From contig JAVHJL010000005.1 of NCBI GenBank assembly GCA_036971715.1, positions 1,116,001 through 1,180,000 on the forward strand: a stretch of DNA of 64,000 bases. The letters are read 5' to 3'. A model generated the notes under the pieces. It was not told the origin of the DNA and did no database searches. It was given only the letters and a program-made list of their open reading frames with translations. Source of the DNA: Arthrobotrys musiformis (Eukaryota > Ascomycota > Orbiliomycetes > Orbiliales > Orbiliaceae). The position numbers and the translations under genes are program-made. Shown here piece by piece: positions 21,531 through 31,721 of the stretch (the first letter of the stretch is position 1; each line of letters starts with the position of its first letter).

Positions 21531-21548
21531 GTATCCCCGTGATACTCA
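21531..21548 (-). repeat. Right inverted-repeat candidate of the transposon
   Basis: On the plus strand GTATCCCCGTGATACTCA; its complement pairs with the left motif at 15 of 18 positions. It lies 66 nt upstream of the transposase ATG. Confidence 0.5.
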
Positions 21549-21794
21549 GAGGTGGAAAGAGGTTAGTTGTATGGAGAAGAGAAGGAGCACATGTTCGAAT
21601 CCATGGTTGTAGTTGATGTCTCTAATGGAATGGTGGAGACAAGCTCTTGGCGCAGCGCAGCCGAAAGACTTCCAGGCCGAATTCAACCGTCGCCGACAGT
21701 CCAACATGCTACATACTGATATATATCCTATATCCAATCCAATCCAATCCGACATCATCAAGTAGCATCGTAATCCACCAGTAGATAGGTAACC

Positions 21795-22755
21795 ATGGCC
21801 GCCGTTCCCGAGGTTTTCTTTGGACCCTTCAAGGTCAGCACGCAGGTAAGAACTACCCTCGCAATGAACCTTCAAAGGTTGTGTTCTGACCGCGATATCG
21901 ATATCATACTAGGTTTTCTACAGGACAAGACTGTCGAGTATGCATCAACCCTCAGCTCCTTCGAAGGTTTATTGTCGCGTATATCTCTGATGTGAATGGG
22001 CGATCGAATAGTGGCCATAGTGAACATCAAGCCGATTCTTCCCGGCCACGTCCTCGTCTGTCCGTTGCGGGTCGTCGCGCGGTACAAGGACATGACGAGC
22101 GAAGAGGTGTGTCGCGATTCCCTTCGTCGGTCTAGATAACGTTATGGGAACTTGCGGCCAATGTTCACTTCCGGGTAGTAGGTTATCGATCATGCTTTGG
22201 CTGTTCAAAAGGTCGTAAGGGGTATTATCAATCATTCCTTTCCATATCAATTATAATGAGGATACATGGTTAACGGTCAATGGTTATATCAGTGATTGAG
22301 CGCATCTACGGGACTACTGGCGCAACGATTGCTATTCAAGACGGAGGCTCCGCCGGACAGAGGTATGCAGTTGTCTTTTTTTAATATATACAAATTACCC
22401 TCCCTTTTCTCTCTCTCTTTTTGTTATACTTATTATCACTATTCACACATTTTTTTTGGGAGGGTATCACAATCACTGACTTAAAACCAGCGTTCCGCAT
22501 GTCCACACCCACATTATCCCCCGCAAGCTCAATGACTTCCCATCAATTGACGATGTATACACCCACCTCGACAGCCCGGATAGCAACGTCGGTCAATTTC
22601 TCGAAATCCAGCGGCTAAGAAAGGTAGTCGAGGAGCAAAAAAGGGAACTCGTTGTCGAGAGCACAAATCGGCCGCCTCGGACGATGGAAGAAATGGAGGA
22701 GGAAACTAGAATGTTGGCGGCCGAGATGGAGAAGGACACCGGGTCGAAGTTGTAG
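21795..22755 (+). CDS. HNT2: HIT-family dinucleoside triphosphate hydrolase, Fhit/Hnt2-like (181 aa, 6 exons)
   Basis: Exons 21795-21845, 21913-21937, 22012-22106, 22182-22221, 22293-22362 and 22491-22755; the phases join and give a typical Fhit. It hydrolyses Ap3A to AMP and ADP. Conserved parts are VFYRT near the N-terminus, VNIKPILPGHVLVCPLR, the GGSAGQS loop and the histidine triad HVHTHII (H97, H99, H101; the middle histidine of the triad is the nucleophile by family analogy). The C-terminus is an acidic coiled extension, as in fungal members. Exon 4 is only 40 nt. The gene is convergent with ATP12, with 13 bp between stop codons, so their 3' untranslated regions must overlap. The transposon ends about 250 bp upstream. 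Confidence 0.88.
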
Positions 22756-22768
22756 TAATCACCCATAT

Positions 22769-23920
22769 TTACTGTTCAGGTGTCGGGATATCGAGTTCGG
22801 AGACGAGGAGGACGACGGCTCCTAGGCCCCTCCGTAGGTCTGCATGGCCGACATCATGTGTATCCTCCACCAACCCCCACTGTTCGACCTGGAAGTCTGT
22901 TTCTAGATTGCATGCTTTCGCAGCGTCCTCCACGTCCCATTTTATATCCGCCGTCTTTTTGTTCTCCATCACCAGCCTTAGACCGACCAGTAGACTTTTG
23001 CTCAAGATAACGGCGCATTCGAGGCCTACTAAATCCCAAGCTGAGAATTTTGAAATCATATCCCGGAGGATTTGTTTCGTTCGAGCGGACTGGCTGCTGG
23101 GTAGGATACCGTGGTCGCCGTCCGATAATACGAAGTCTAGTTTCTCCCCTCCATCCGGTACGGGAATACTCTCCTGCGCCCACTCGACGATGTCATAGGC
23201 TACTTCTAGCTGCCGATCCCGTAGTTGTTTCTCCCCCGCCGAGGCTAGATGGCCGCCTCTTGTGGGGCTGATCATCAGTACCGTGTCTGTATCCAAATAC
23301 CCCATAACAAAATCCGTGATCTGTTCCCTCGTACTCCTAGTATCCATCTCCACCTCCTGCTCGCTCCCTTCAGCAGAGGCGGCATCGGCATTCTCAGCAG
23401 CTGCGGCAGCCCCATCCCTCTCTGCGGTCTCCAAATCAATAGCCCTGGAAGCCAACGACGTCAACGGGATAAAATGCGACTTCAAAGCCTCCTTCGAATT
23501 CCTCATGGTCGCCCACTCGACCTGCAAAGCATACGCCAACAAGGGTTTGTTAACCGGAACGGAAACATCGTTTTTGGCGGACGTCTTGATCGATCGGGCG
23601 TCTAGGAGGATCCGGTAGCGTCCATCGATGACTTGGAGGTGGACGTCTTCCCAGAAACGCTCGGTGCGTGGTTTGGGAATCGAGGCTTGGCGGAGGCGGT
23701 TGCGGGTTATGTACTCGGATTGGGGGACCGGTGGGTCTGGTGGGGGCCCGTCGACGGTTCCGCCGAGGGGTAGAGGGGTTGCGTAGTTCGGGCGTGTGGT
23801 GTGGAGGTATCGTGGGGTTATTGCTGTTATTCGGGGGGTTGAGAGGGAGGTTGTGCAGCGCCAGCAGACAGAAGACTGTCTTGACGCCCGTAGGAGCAAT
23901 ATCGACTTCCTGGTTATCAT
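22769..23920 (-). CDS. ATP12: ATP12, mitochondrial F1-ATPase assembly chaperone (383 aa)
   Basis: Single exon. Atp12 binds free F1 alpha subunits in the mitochondrial matrix and keeps them soluble until F1 is assembled. The first ~45 residues are Arg/Ser/Thr-rich without acidic residues, a good matrix presequence. Family motifs follow: RYRILLDARSIKTSAKN, EWATMRNSKEALKSHFIPLTSL-type region, YLDTDTV and, near the C-terminus, WDVEDAAKACNLE...EQWGLVEDTHDVG. An Ala/Glu-rich insertion at about residues 170-195 is loop-like. There is a gap of about 0.7 kb to the divergent zinc-finger gene on the other side. Confidence 0.92.
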   Translation of the reverse strand: MITRKSILLLRASRQSSVCWRCTTSLSTPRITAITPRYLHTTRPNYATPLPLGGTVDGPPPDPPVPQSEYITRNRLRQASIPKPRTERFWEDVHLQVIDGRYRILLDARSIKTSAKNDVSVPVNKPLLAYALQVEWATMRNSKEALKSHFIPLTSLASRAIDLETAERDGAAAAAENADAASAEGSEQEVEMDTRSTREQITDFVMGYLDTDTVLMISPTRGGHLASAGEKQLRDRQLEVAYDIVEWAQESIPVPDGGEKLDFVLSDGDHGILPSSQSARTKQILRDMISKFSAWDLVGLECAVILSKSLLVGLRLVMENKKTADIKWDVEDAAKACNLETDFQVEQWGLVEDTHDVGHADLRRGLGAVVLLVSELDIPTPEQ

Positions 23921-24615
23921 TGTGCGAATGCGATAACAATCGATGATGTCGTCGGAAACAATGATCGTGAAGTTGCAGGTAAGTTGTAATCGGCAGGTTT
24001 GGCTGTTGAAGCTAAGAAGAGCCGAAAATTAAATCGATATATTTCCTAACTAGGTAATTCTCAATATGACTTCCTGATTGGGTGCTTAATGGACCTGGCA
24101 TGGTTACCAACGCAGACCCCTGTAACGTTGACGCCAAACAAAACACCATTCCCCTTCGAATTCAGCGCTGGAAGAAAGAAGCCTTGGGACTTCAACAGTT
24201 CTTATCATCCCACCACCTCCTCCTCTTCCTGCTCTCCCTCCACCCGAAGACAGGCGATATCCTCGATCGCGTCGCCTTCGTCGCCCTTTCGAGGCCTTCA
24301 TCTTGACATCCGTCTTCACAACTATCTCGAGCTTCAACTGTTTGCATCTTCGAAAGGATCTTTTGGGCAGTAAGTATAGGCAAAGAACTGCTAGGGAACG
24401 CTTCAGCATTCCAGGGCAGAACCTCAATCTATTCTCCTCTCTGAGCTTATGCTAACAACCGGGATACCATTCTTAGTACCATCCTCTCACCCTGATCTCC
24501 TGCCAGGGGACACAGCTCTCCAGAGCAATCCGACGATACACCACAACTCTCCCATAAATCACCTTATTTACTTATCTAAAACAAAAAAAAAGGACAAAGA
24601 AATAAAGTGGCAGCC
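23921..24615. promoter_or_regulatory. Divergent promoter region between ATP12 and the zinc-finger gene
   Basis: About 700 bp between two divergent starts. No gene or recognised motif; a C/T-rich block at about 24190-24260 and an A-run just before the ATG at 24616. Confidence 0.45.
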
Positions 24616-26226
24616 ATGTTCACCACCAAGCGCAAGATCCACAATCTCCTCCACAATGCTACAAACCGTAATACCACCACCGCTCCTTCCCTCCCCAGCA
24701 GCTGTCCTACAAAGTCGCCCACCGCCACCAGAACCACCATCATTGGCGGGGATAAAGATGCTCCTGCTGCGGCATCGGAGACTACATTAGTAGAACACCC
24801 AAAGGATTCTGCTGCTACTACTACTCCAACTAAAGACACCTCGAAATCCATTTATCAACTTCCAAAGAGTAACAACAGCCTGTCGTCGCTGATTGACGAG
24901 TCCATTCGGAAACGGCGAAGGGTGGAGCTAGATCTCGCCAGAAGCAAGACTATGGCTCTACCGCAATCATCCAGACCGGCAACACCGGGTGGGGACTCAC
25001 GTGCGAGTTCTGTGGCCCCGAGTCCCGGTGGTACTTCGCCGAAGGTTATCAAAGTCGCGGCTGCGAGGTACGCTCCTTGGGACAGAAATGAGTTCTTGCA
25101 AAGGCTGGAGACTTTCAGGTCTGTTTCGAACTGGAGTTCGAAGCCGGAAAGGATCAACGAAGTCGCGTGGGCGAAGAGGGGGTGGATCTGCATGCAGACT
25201 TCTAAGAATAGAGTCCGGTGTACCAGCCATTGCGGCGGCGAACTAGTCGTGAAGGTTGATTTTGACGGCTTCGAGGTGACGGCGGAGGAAGACGAAGATG
25301 AGGAGGAGAATGACGACGAAACTACAGAAGAGAAGAAGGAGAGGCTTGATGCTTTGATTTCAAAATACGAAGAGCTTATTGTGGATGGTCACGAAGATAC
25401 TTGTTTGTGGAGGAAGCGCGGTTGCGATAGTAAGTATTTGCGCCTTACGCATTCTGTCTTGCGAGATACTAATATTTTTTACAGAAGCGATATATCGACT
25501 TCCCCTTCAACCTGCAACCGAAGCACGGAACGGTTTCTATGCGCGATACAAATCTCTCACCAACGTCTCGGACGACCAACTGGTTATCAACCTCACCAGG
25601 CCGAAGGACGTCGATACGTCCGTCCTAAACCTACCGGAGGACATGGGGAAGGAGCATCTCAAGCAGAACGCACTGGTTTTGGCCCTATTCGGTTGGTCTA
25701 AAGAAGACAACGAATCGTCTGTTGAGATGGTCAAATGCGATGCTTGTTTCCGCCGGCTCGGCTTGTGGCTTTTTGTCAAGCGCCCGAATGTTACGGAAGA
25801 AGAAGGCGACGAGTTCAGCAGCATGTCACGCCTTAATGTGGTGGATGAGCATAGAGAGGTATGTCACTTTTAGCGCGCCCGAATAGGTTTGTTCATGCTA
25901 ACTTTCCATCACAGTACTGCCCTTGGGTCAATCCAGCGTCGCAAACCGGGGATCATGCAGGCTGGGAAATTTTACTGAGGATACTGAAGAGCAGTATTCC
26001 AGGAAACCTAGTCGCTGCCCCGTCACCGGCTCGTCCTAAGACGGCAGCAGTTCTTCCACACAAGACGGAGGAGGAGCACAGAAAGGACGACGAAAACAGG
26101 TGGAAGAGACTTAAGAGTCTGAGGAAGTCTTACGGGTCCTCTTTCGCGATGTCTATCCTTGGCGGAAAGAAAGGCGATAAGAATGCACCTGGGAGCAGTC
26201 CTTCAAAGGGGACCGCGACTTCCTGA
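24616..26226 (+). CDS. C3HC zinc-finger protein, Rsm1/NIPA-like (499 aa, 3 exons)
   Basis: Exons 24616-25429, 25485-25858 and 25915-26226, with GTAAGT and GTATGT donors. The disordered N-terminus (about 1-140, Thr/Pro/Ser-rich with a KRRRVELD basic patch) precedes a C3HC finger: W-I-C-M, RCTSHCGG and, after an acidic insert, HEDTCLWRKRGC. The second, Rsm1-like module has KCDACFRRLGLW and DEHREYCPWV, with the HREYC split exactly by the second intron. Family members are S. pombe Rsm1, linked to mRNA export, and human NIPA, an F-box-like nuclear protein. Nuclear localisation and a role in mRNA export or nuclear-pore function are inferred from the family. The tail is basic (KSLRKSYGSS). Confidence 0.85.
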
Positions 26227-26786
26227 TTTTGTTCTTTTTCTCGTCACTCCTTTCTTCCTTTCCCAAAAGTTTAAATTCATTGTATTAATGTCTTCCCTTT
26301 TTCTTTTTGTTTTTTTGTCCTCTTTCGATTCATGATATCAGCGTTGTTGGTTGCAGTTGCAACTGTTTGCAGTACCCGCAACTTATTCGGAGTTTGGCGG
26401 TGGGGATAGGATTCTCTTTGCTTGTATGATAACCAGAAATCATAATAATACGTATACAATCTTCCCGTTGAACCAGAATGTAACGGAATGCCGTCAATTG
26501 TAAATAATACGGCCAGTTGTAAATTGTAGGGCGAATACCGGGCGCCACAGATCTGTTGAATGTCGGCATGCGTCGGCCTTGGCACGTCCCGAGCTCATCT
26601 GTTGCTTCCCCAGATTACCACTTCCCCCTGCTTTGCAGGAAGCTTAGCTCTCCGAACCAATATTCCCTTCACTCGCCATGTAACTTCCCACCCTTCGATC
26701 CATTCTTCATCCTCCGCGGTTTCCCAACACTCGTCTCCGTTTCTTTATTAGACTGCCGAATTCAACAACAAAAAAAGTTAGCGATA

Positions 26787-28600
26787 ATGTCTTTCGCCGC
26801 GCCTTTTCGACGGTCGTTGATGCCGAGGACGACACGGACGGTTGGCTCGCGATATATATATCCATGCTCGAAACGACGATGTTTTGCATCGGTGACTTCT
26901 TCGGGTCCGCCTGAGACGCCTAGGGAGCCTGAGGGGACCAGAGAGGTGCCTATGACTGTTGGAGATGGGGGGTCCGGAACCGTCAGGCCTGTACGACAGC
27001 GTCATGGTAGTGATCGGTATGGGTCTTTCTTATTCTTTCTTCATTGGGGGATTTTTTGCTAATTGGTGTTTTTTGATGGTGGTAGATTGGTTTTCCCCGG
27101 TGCTGTGAATAGTAAATTCACCAATCGCCTTCAATTCCGTATGTCTGATCCCAATGAGGCGATTGAGACGTATCGTGTTATGGATACGGAGGGACAGATT
27201 GTGGATGAAAACCACGGTCTCGATTTCGAAAGTTTGAAAGAGCAGACGTTGAAGATGTATAACAGCATGGTTACTAGTGCGTAACAACCCCCCTTCTCCC
27301 AAACCCATTATCGAATCCCCGTTCTAATAGAGGGGGAAATGTAGTCTCGATCATGGACCAGATCATGTACGACTCGCAACGACAGGGCCGCATCAGCTTT
27401 TATATTGTAAACGCCGGTGAGGAAGGAATTGCCGTCGGATCTGCTGCGGCTCTGAGTGATCAGGATGTGCTTTATGCGCAGTACCGGGAGGCTGGGGTGT
27501 TGATGTACCGAGGGTTCACGCTGGAGGAGTTCATGTCGCAGTGTTTTTCGAATCGGAAGGATAACGGGCAGGGGAGGAATATGCCGATTCATTATGGGAG
27601 CAAGAGGTTGAATTTTGTGAGTTTTTATTCCCTCTTCCTTTAGGAGGGAGGGTTGGCGGTGATGGGGGTTGAGCCTCTTGCTGATGGATTGACGGCTACA
27701 GCACCCGATTAGTTCTACGTTGGCTACGCAGCTGCCACATGCTGCTGGCGCTGGGTGTAAGTTCTCTTTACGCCTGGAAAATCTCGGCGTAGTTTTATTA
27801 ACAGCCCTCTGTGATTAGATGCCTTGAAGATGGAAGGAACCCCCGCCTGCGCCGTCACATACTTTGGCGAAGGCGCAGCGTCAGAAGGCGACTTCCATGC
27901 GGCGCTGAATATCGCAGCCACCAGGGGTTGTCCAACGCTCTTCATCTGCAGGAATAACGGGTATGCAATCAGCACGCCGACTTTGGAACAGTACAAGGGT
28001 GACGGCATCGCTAGTCGCGGTGTCGGGTACGGAATTGATACCATCCGAGTCGATGGGAATGATGTATGCCCCCAGCACTAAACACCAGACCATATTTTAT
28101 AGAACGTTTCTTCTAACCCTTATGATCTTATGCAGACATGGGCCGTCTACAAAGCCACCAAAGAAGCCCGCGAACTCGCCATCGCCCAAAAGAAACCCGT
28201 GCTGATAGAAGCCATGTCCTACCGCGTCTCCCATCACTCCACCTCCGACGACTCCTTCGCCTACCGCGCCCGCGTGGAAGTCGAAGACTGGAAACGCCGC
28301 GATAATCCCATCACCCGTCTACGTAAATTCATGGAACTCCGCAACTGGTGGGATCAAGAAAAGGACACGCAATTACGCACGCAAGCTAGGAAAGACCTAC
28401 TGAAGGCATTCAATGCGGCCGAGAGGGAGAAGAAGCCGGCGATTAGTAAGCTCTGGGAGGACGTTTACGATAAACCCACCCGTGAGCAGTGGAGGCAGAT
28501 GGAGGAGATGAAGGATATTTTGGATAGATATGGGGAGGAGTATGATCTCGACATGTACGATGGGGGGAAAAGTGGGGTTGTTAGTAAGCTTAAGAAGTAG
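26787..28600 (+). CDS. Branched-chain 2-oxoacid dehydrogenase E1 alpha (485 aa, 6 exons)
   Basis: Exons 26787-27016, 27086-27276, 27345-27616, 27702-27756, 27819-28063 and 28136-28600; all phases join. It decarboxylates the keto acids of Leu, Ile and Val with ThDP in the mitochondrial matrix, in an alpha2beta2 heterotetramer. The N-terminus (FRRSLMPRTTRTVGSRY) is an Arg-rich presequence. Diagnostic features are MDQIMYDSQRQGR, AQYREAGVLMYRGF, the ThDP site GEGAASEGDFHAALN (from G266) with RNNGYAIST, and the regulatory phosphorylation loop HHSTSDDSFAYR (364-375), where S366 is the counterpart of the human kinase site. This loop separates it from pyruvate dehydrogenase E1 alpha. No other complex subunits are nearby. 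Confidence 0.93.
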
Positions 28601-29626
28601 ATGATGGTCTTTTTCTTCTTTTGCTTACTTTTCTTAATTTTTTTTTTTTCGGTTTCCTTGTGGATTTTGCCTATCGCTGGTGAGGTTTCTGGCGAAGGCG
28701 GGTCGGGATGGTATCCTTTCTTGACTTTATATTACAACCCGCGGATATGTATTATAGGGGGGTTTTATACGAGGACAGCGAGATTCATTACGCTGGATTT
28801 GAGGCTATACCTTTACAACTGGAATCAATCGTAGAATCACATGCCTACCTCAAGATAACATGCATATACCTAAGTAGTTGCAACTGTTTGGTATCTCGAC
28901 ACCAGTCGGGGCACCACAATGCGCAAAGAGATACCCGCCGCAAACCCCGCGTTGTCTCTAAAATCGTCGTACAAAAATACCACAAATTTCCAAAAAAGAC
29001 CAGCCAGCACGCAACATGCCATACATTCGAATTCGGGATTTATTGTCTATATTAGGTACTAAAAAAGATGTTGTAGACCGGTGTCGAAACGGCTTCTCTC
29101 AAACCGCCGGGCGTGAGATCACAAGACCTTGGGGGGTTTCGTGGTTGGGGAGGTTGATATATCTATGGAAGCTCTATTTGTAGATTCGACGGCGGGGAGC
29201 CGGAGTTTGGTGAGATCAAGGCTTGAGAAGGTCGGTATATGTTATTGTATACCTCATGCTTTGATTATATAAAGGTTCTTGTTGGATTTCGTTTTAAAAC
29301 AGAGAGGAAGAAGAGGAAGAAGAAAAACGCCTTAGCTTAGGGTATATAAAGTACTATATACAATCAGAATACCCGTGTGAACATAGAAATCTAAACCCAA
29401 ACCGATTCGCTGTACTAGGCCAGTGCAGTGGTGTTCTCGCTAACTTCTTAGGTAGGTGGTCTGGGGTGTTCTCGCTTGGATGTTGGTGTCTCATATGTCA
29501 CAACGGTGAACACTCGTCTCACATCCAACAAAGATGCTGATGGAAGCCGACAATAGCACCACAAGTGCAATCAAGACCGGCAAAAGTTAGGTTAGGACCA
29601 AGATACTCTCTCGATCCCATACAGAC
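28601..29626. other. Intergenic, no gene seen
   Basis: Holds the 3' end of the preceding transcript and AT-rich sequence. GGTGTTCTCGCT occurs twice near 29430-29480, a small duplication. No coding frame is supported. Confidence 0.45.
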
Positions 29627-29701
29627 TGGCCAAGGACCGGACTCGAACCCGTCATCTACCGCATTCTATACTTGGTCGCGTTGCCATTACGCCACTAGGC
29701 C
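29627..29701 (-). tRNA. tRNA-like sequence with aberrant anticodon arm
   Basis: On the minus strand a 75-nt segment starts GGCCTAG and ends CTTGGCCA (6 of 7 acceptor pairs). It has a perfect D stem GCGT/ACGC and a perfect B-box GGTTCGAGTCC with a 4-of-5 T stem. The anticodon region ACC...GGT pairs over only three bases around an enlarged loop, so no anticodon can be assigned. It could be a tRNA pseudogene or the head of a tRNA-derived SINE. Confidence 0.45.
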
Positions 29702-29822
29702 TTTCTTCCAAAATCCCCGTCCTAACCCTCCGAAACAACCATTAAAAAGGTAAAAACCACTAAAAATGTAAGCTTGAGCTGCCGATGTGGAGCTTCAAAA
29801 CGGGTACTATGCCCCCAGAGTA

Positions 29823-29902
29823 TGGACGGATACAGATTCGAACTGTAACCTCTCAACTAGTAATCAACAAGATGAGTGTGCTTCCAACTACACCACAGGT
29901 CC
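29823..29902 (-). tRNA. tRNA-like sequence, possible intron or pseudogene
   Basis: On the minus strand GGACCTG...CCGTCCA, with a D stem GTGT/ACAC, A-box TGGTGTAGTTGG and a perfect T stem TACAG/CTGTA around TTCGAAT. The acceptor stem has two clear mismatches. The anticodon stem can be drawn as TCATC/GTTGA (4 of 5) with a 13-nt loop TTGTTGATTACTA; if six bases were an intron the anticodon would be GTT (Asn). This is a reading, not a firm call. Confidence 0.45.
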
Positions 29903-30392
29903 TACGGTCTGGATGAATGGATTGGGTTGTGCTGCTATTTGTCTAGCGAAGGATCCTGTGATCGAGTACTCCAACAGACAAAGCACGAAGGTTACCTAAG
30001 TGCTTAAGTAAGTACTTGTTAATTCGCAAAACTAATCTGAACCGGCCGCCAGCGTCGAAGGCGTACGAAAGCAGTGCAGCTGAGCTGCGTCGGCCGCGCG
30101 GTAATTGGCCAATGTTGGTGTTGTTTCGACATGCAGCATGCGTTCACGTCTACGGTGCATATGCATGTTGCTCCGTAACGGATCGGATGCAGCTAGCTAG
30201 ACGAGAGGGCTTCGGTTTTGTGATAAACTGCAGGTATCTTCAGGTAAGTACAAAGTACTGTACTTGATTCACATCCAGCCCAAGGATTCTCGGATCCTAG
30301 GACACGCATATATTTGGGCGGATTCCGGACGTCCCCATGCTGGTTTCTCAGCTCAGCCCTCCCCCAAAAATTCAAATCACTCGGTCATAATC

Positions 30393-31721
30393 ATGGCGAA
30401 TATACTTTCGTTACCTGCTGAGCTTCTCATTCAAATCCTTTCTGACGAGTCGATCAACTCCGCAGATCTCGTTGCCTGTCGAACGGCGTGCAAATACTTC
30501 AACAATATCGCAGATCAGTGCGCAATAAACTATACCTTCCAAGTAGATTCCATCACCCGTCCAACATGGAAACTAGCCTCTCGTCTTCTAAGAAACCCTG
30601 ACTTCGGGAAGAGATTCAAAACTATAAAGGTTACATGGGACAGACGCATACCAAGGAAACCCATGACCTGGGCCCCCCAGTGGAAATGGTCAGAGAGCGA
30701 TCTTGAGAAGCTAATCCAGATTTTATATCATGGGGGTCGAGGGAATCGCAGTGTACTCGAAGGTGTCAGTAGCGGGTTGAATTCCGAAGCACTACTCCCA
30801 TTCCTCCTACTTCACACCCCAAAACTACAATCACTGGATATCGGGGATGCAAAGTTAGATGTCCTGGGGCCTTATACATCGTTCGGGGAAGCAGAGCGTA
30901 TATACCACTACTGCACAAGCGGTCCATCAACAAAAGTAGTCACCACGGTCGAGAACCGCTCATCACTTTGGAACCCCAGCCTTCCAGAGGAACCTGAAGG
31001 TGGTGGCTACAAGGACCACCATTCGTTCTTATACCTCCACATGCGCCTCGACCCCGGCTGGCTACCCGGATTATCCAACATCACCCACCTCGCGCACGGG
31101 TGCCACCGCACCGGCGGGTTTTTCGACAGATGGCCAGCCTCCCATCTCACCCTCATGCTCCTCCTCCCCCGTCTGCAATCCGGACAGTTCTACGGCGCCA
31201 CGATTATGGACATCTCCACCCCGCTGGAATTAACCATCGATCTCAAAGTCTCAAACCAAAAATCATCAATCAAACACCTCGAACTCCTGAACTGTCGCTT
31301 CCGAAAGGGGGATTACAGGGCCATCGCACAAATCACGGGATCACTACGGTCGTTCAGGTGTATTCTCGAACACGAGGAGGTTCCGTGGAGGGACTACGCC
31401 TATGAAGCCGATGTTCGTGATATCTTCCGCCTTTTTAACATAAACACCCTCGCGAACGAGAATATACTTGTTACCCGGGCTACCGGTGAGGATAAAGATC
31501 CTAGGGATTTGGAAAGATATATTGATTATGGACCTGACGACGATTTTCACTATGATTCTGATGATTACTGTTATTCCACCAGAGTGGATGATATCGATGA
31601 GGATGGGTGGGAATCGAGCCGGGGAGGGGATGAAGGTGGTAGTATTGGGTTGAGTCAGGTTGGGGATGAAGATAGTCTTGAGATATTTCAATCGGATGGA
31701 TCTCAAGGATCTCTGGAGTAA
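30393..31721 (+). CDS. F-box-like protein (442 aa)
   Basis: Single exon. I chose the ATG at 30393 because it starts directly with the F-box-type sequence LSLPAELLIQILSDESINSADL, followed by ACRTACKYFNNIAD (residues about 5-42). Fungal F-box proteins of this form link a substrate to an SCF ubiquitin ligase through Skp1. The following ~300 residues hold leucine-rich stretches such as LLPFLLLHTPKLQSLDIGD and LKVSNQKSSIKHLELLNC, which could be degenerate leucine-rich repeats. The C-terminal 80 residues are strongly acidic (Asp/Glu/Gly/Ser). Substrate unknown. It is isolated, with no neighbour of related function. Confidence 0.72.
   Translation: MANILSLPAELLIQILSDESINSADLVACRTACKYFNNIADQCAINYTFQVDSITRPTWKLASRLLRNPDFGKRFKTIKVTWDRRIPRKPMTWAPQWKWSESDLEKLIQILYHGGRGNRSVLEGVSSGLNSEALLPFLLLHTPKLQSLDIGDAKLDVLGPYTSFGEAERIYHYCTSGPSTKVVTTVENRSSLWNPSLPEEPEGGGYKDHHSFLYLHMRLDPGWLPGLSNITHLAHGCHRTGGFFDRWPASHLTLMLLLPRLQSGQFYGATIMDISTPLELTIDLKVSNQKSSIKHLELLNCRFRKGDYRAIAQITGSLRSFRCILEHEEVPWRDYAYEADVRDIFRLFNINTLANENILVTRATGEDKDPRDLERYIDYGPDDDFHYDSDDYCYSTRVDDIDEDGWESSRGGDEGGSIGLSQVGDEDSLEIFQSDGSQGSLE

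Larger units (their letters stand above)
16895..21548. mobile_element. PIF/Harbinger-type DNA transposon, two genes
   Basis: A Myb/SANT-like gene and a DDE transposase gene lie convergently, 46 bp apart, as in Harbinger-class elements, which need both proteins to move. Just outside the gene pair I find TGAGTATCAATGCGATAC (16895-16912) and, inverted on the right, the complement of TGAGTATCACGGGGATAC (21531-21548), matching at 15 of 18 positions. I could not find a matching 3-bp target-site duplication, so these may be subterminal transposase-binding motifs rather than the exact ends. Both coding frames are intact, so the element may be recent or domesticated. The right boundary is only about 250 bp upstream of the ATG of the HIT hydrolase gene. 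Confidence 0.6.

Noticed and set aside
21581..21625. B-box-like GTTCGAATCC on the plus strand near the transposon edge
   Set aside because: No paired T stem, D arm or acceptor stem around it.
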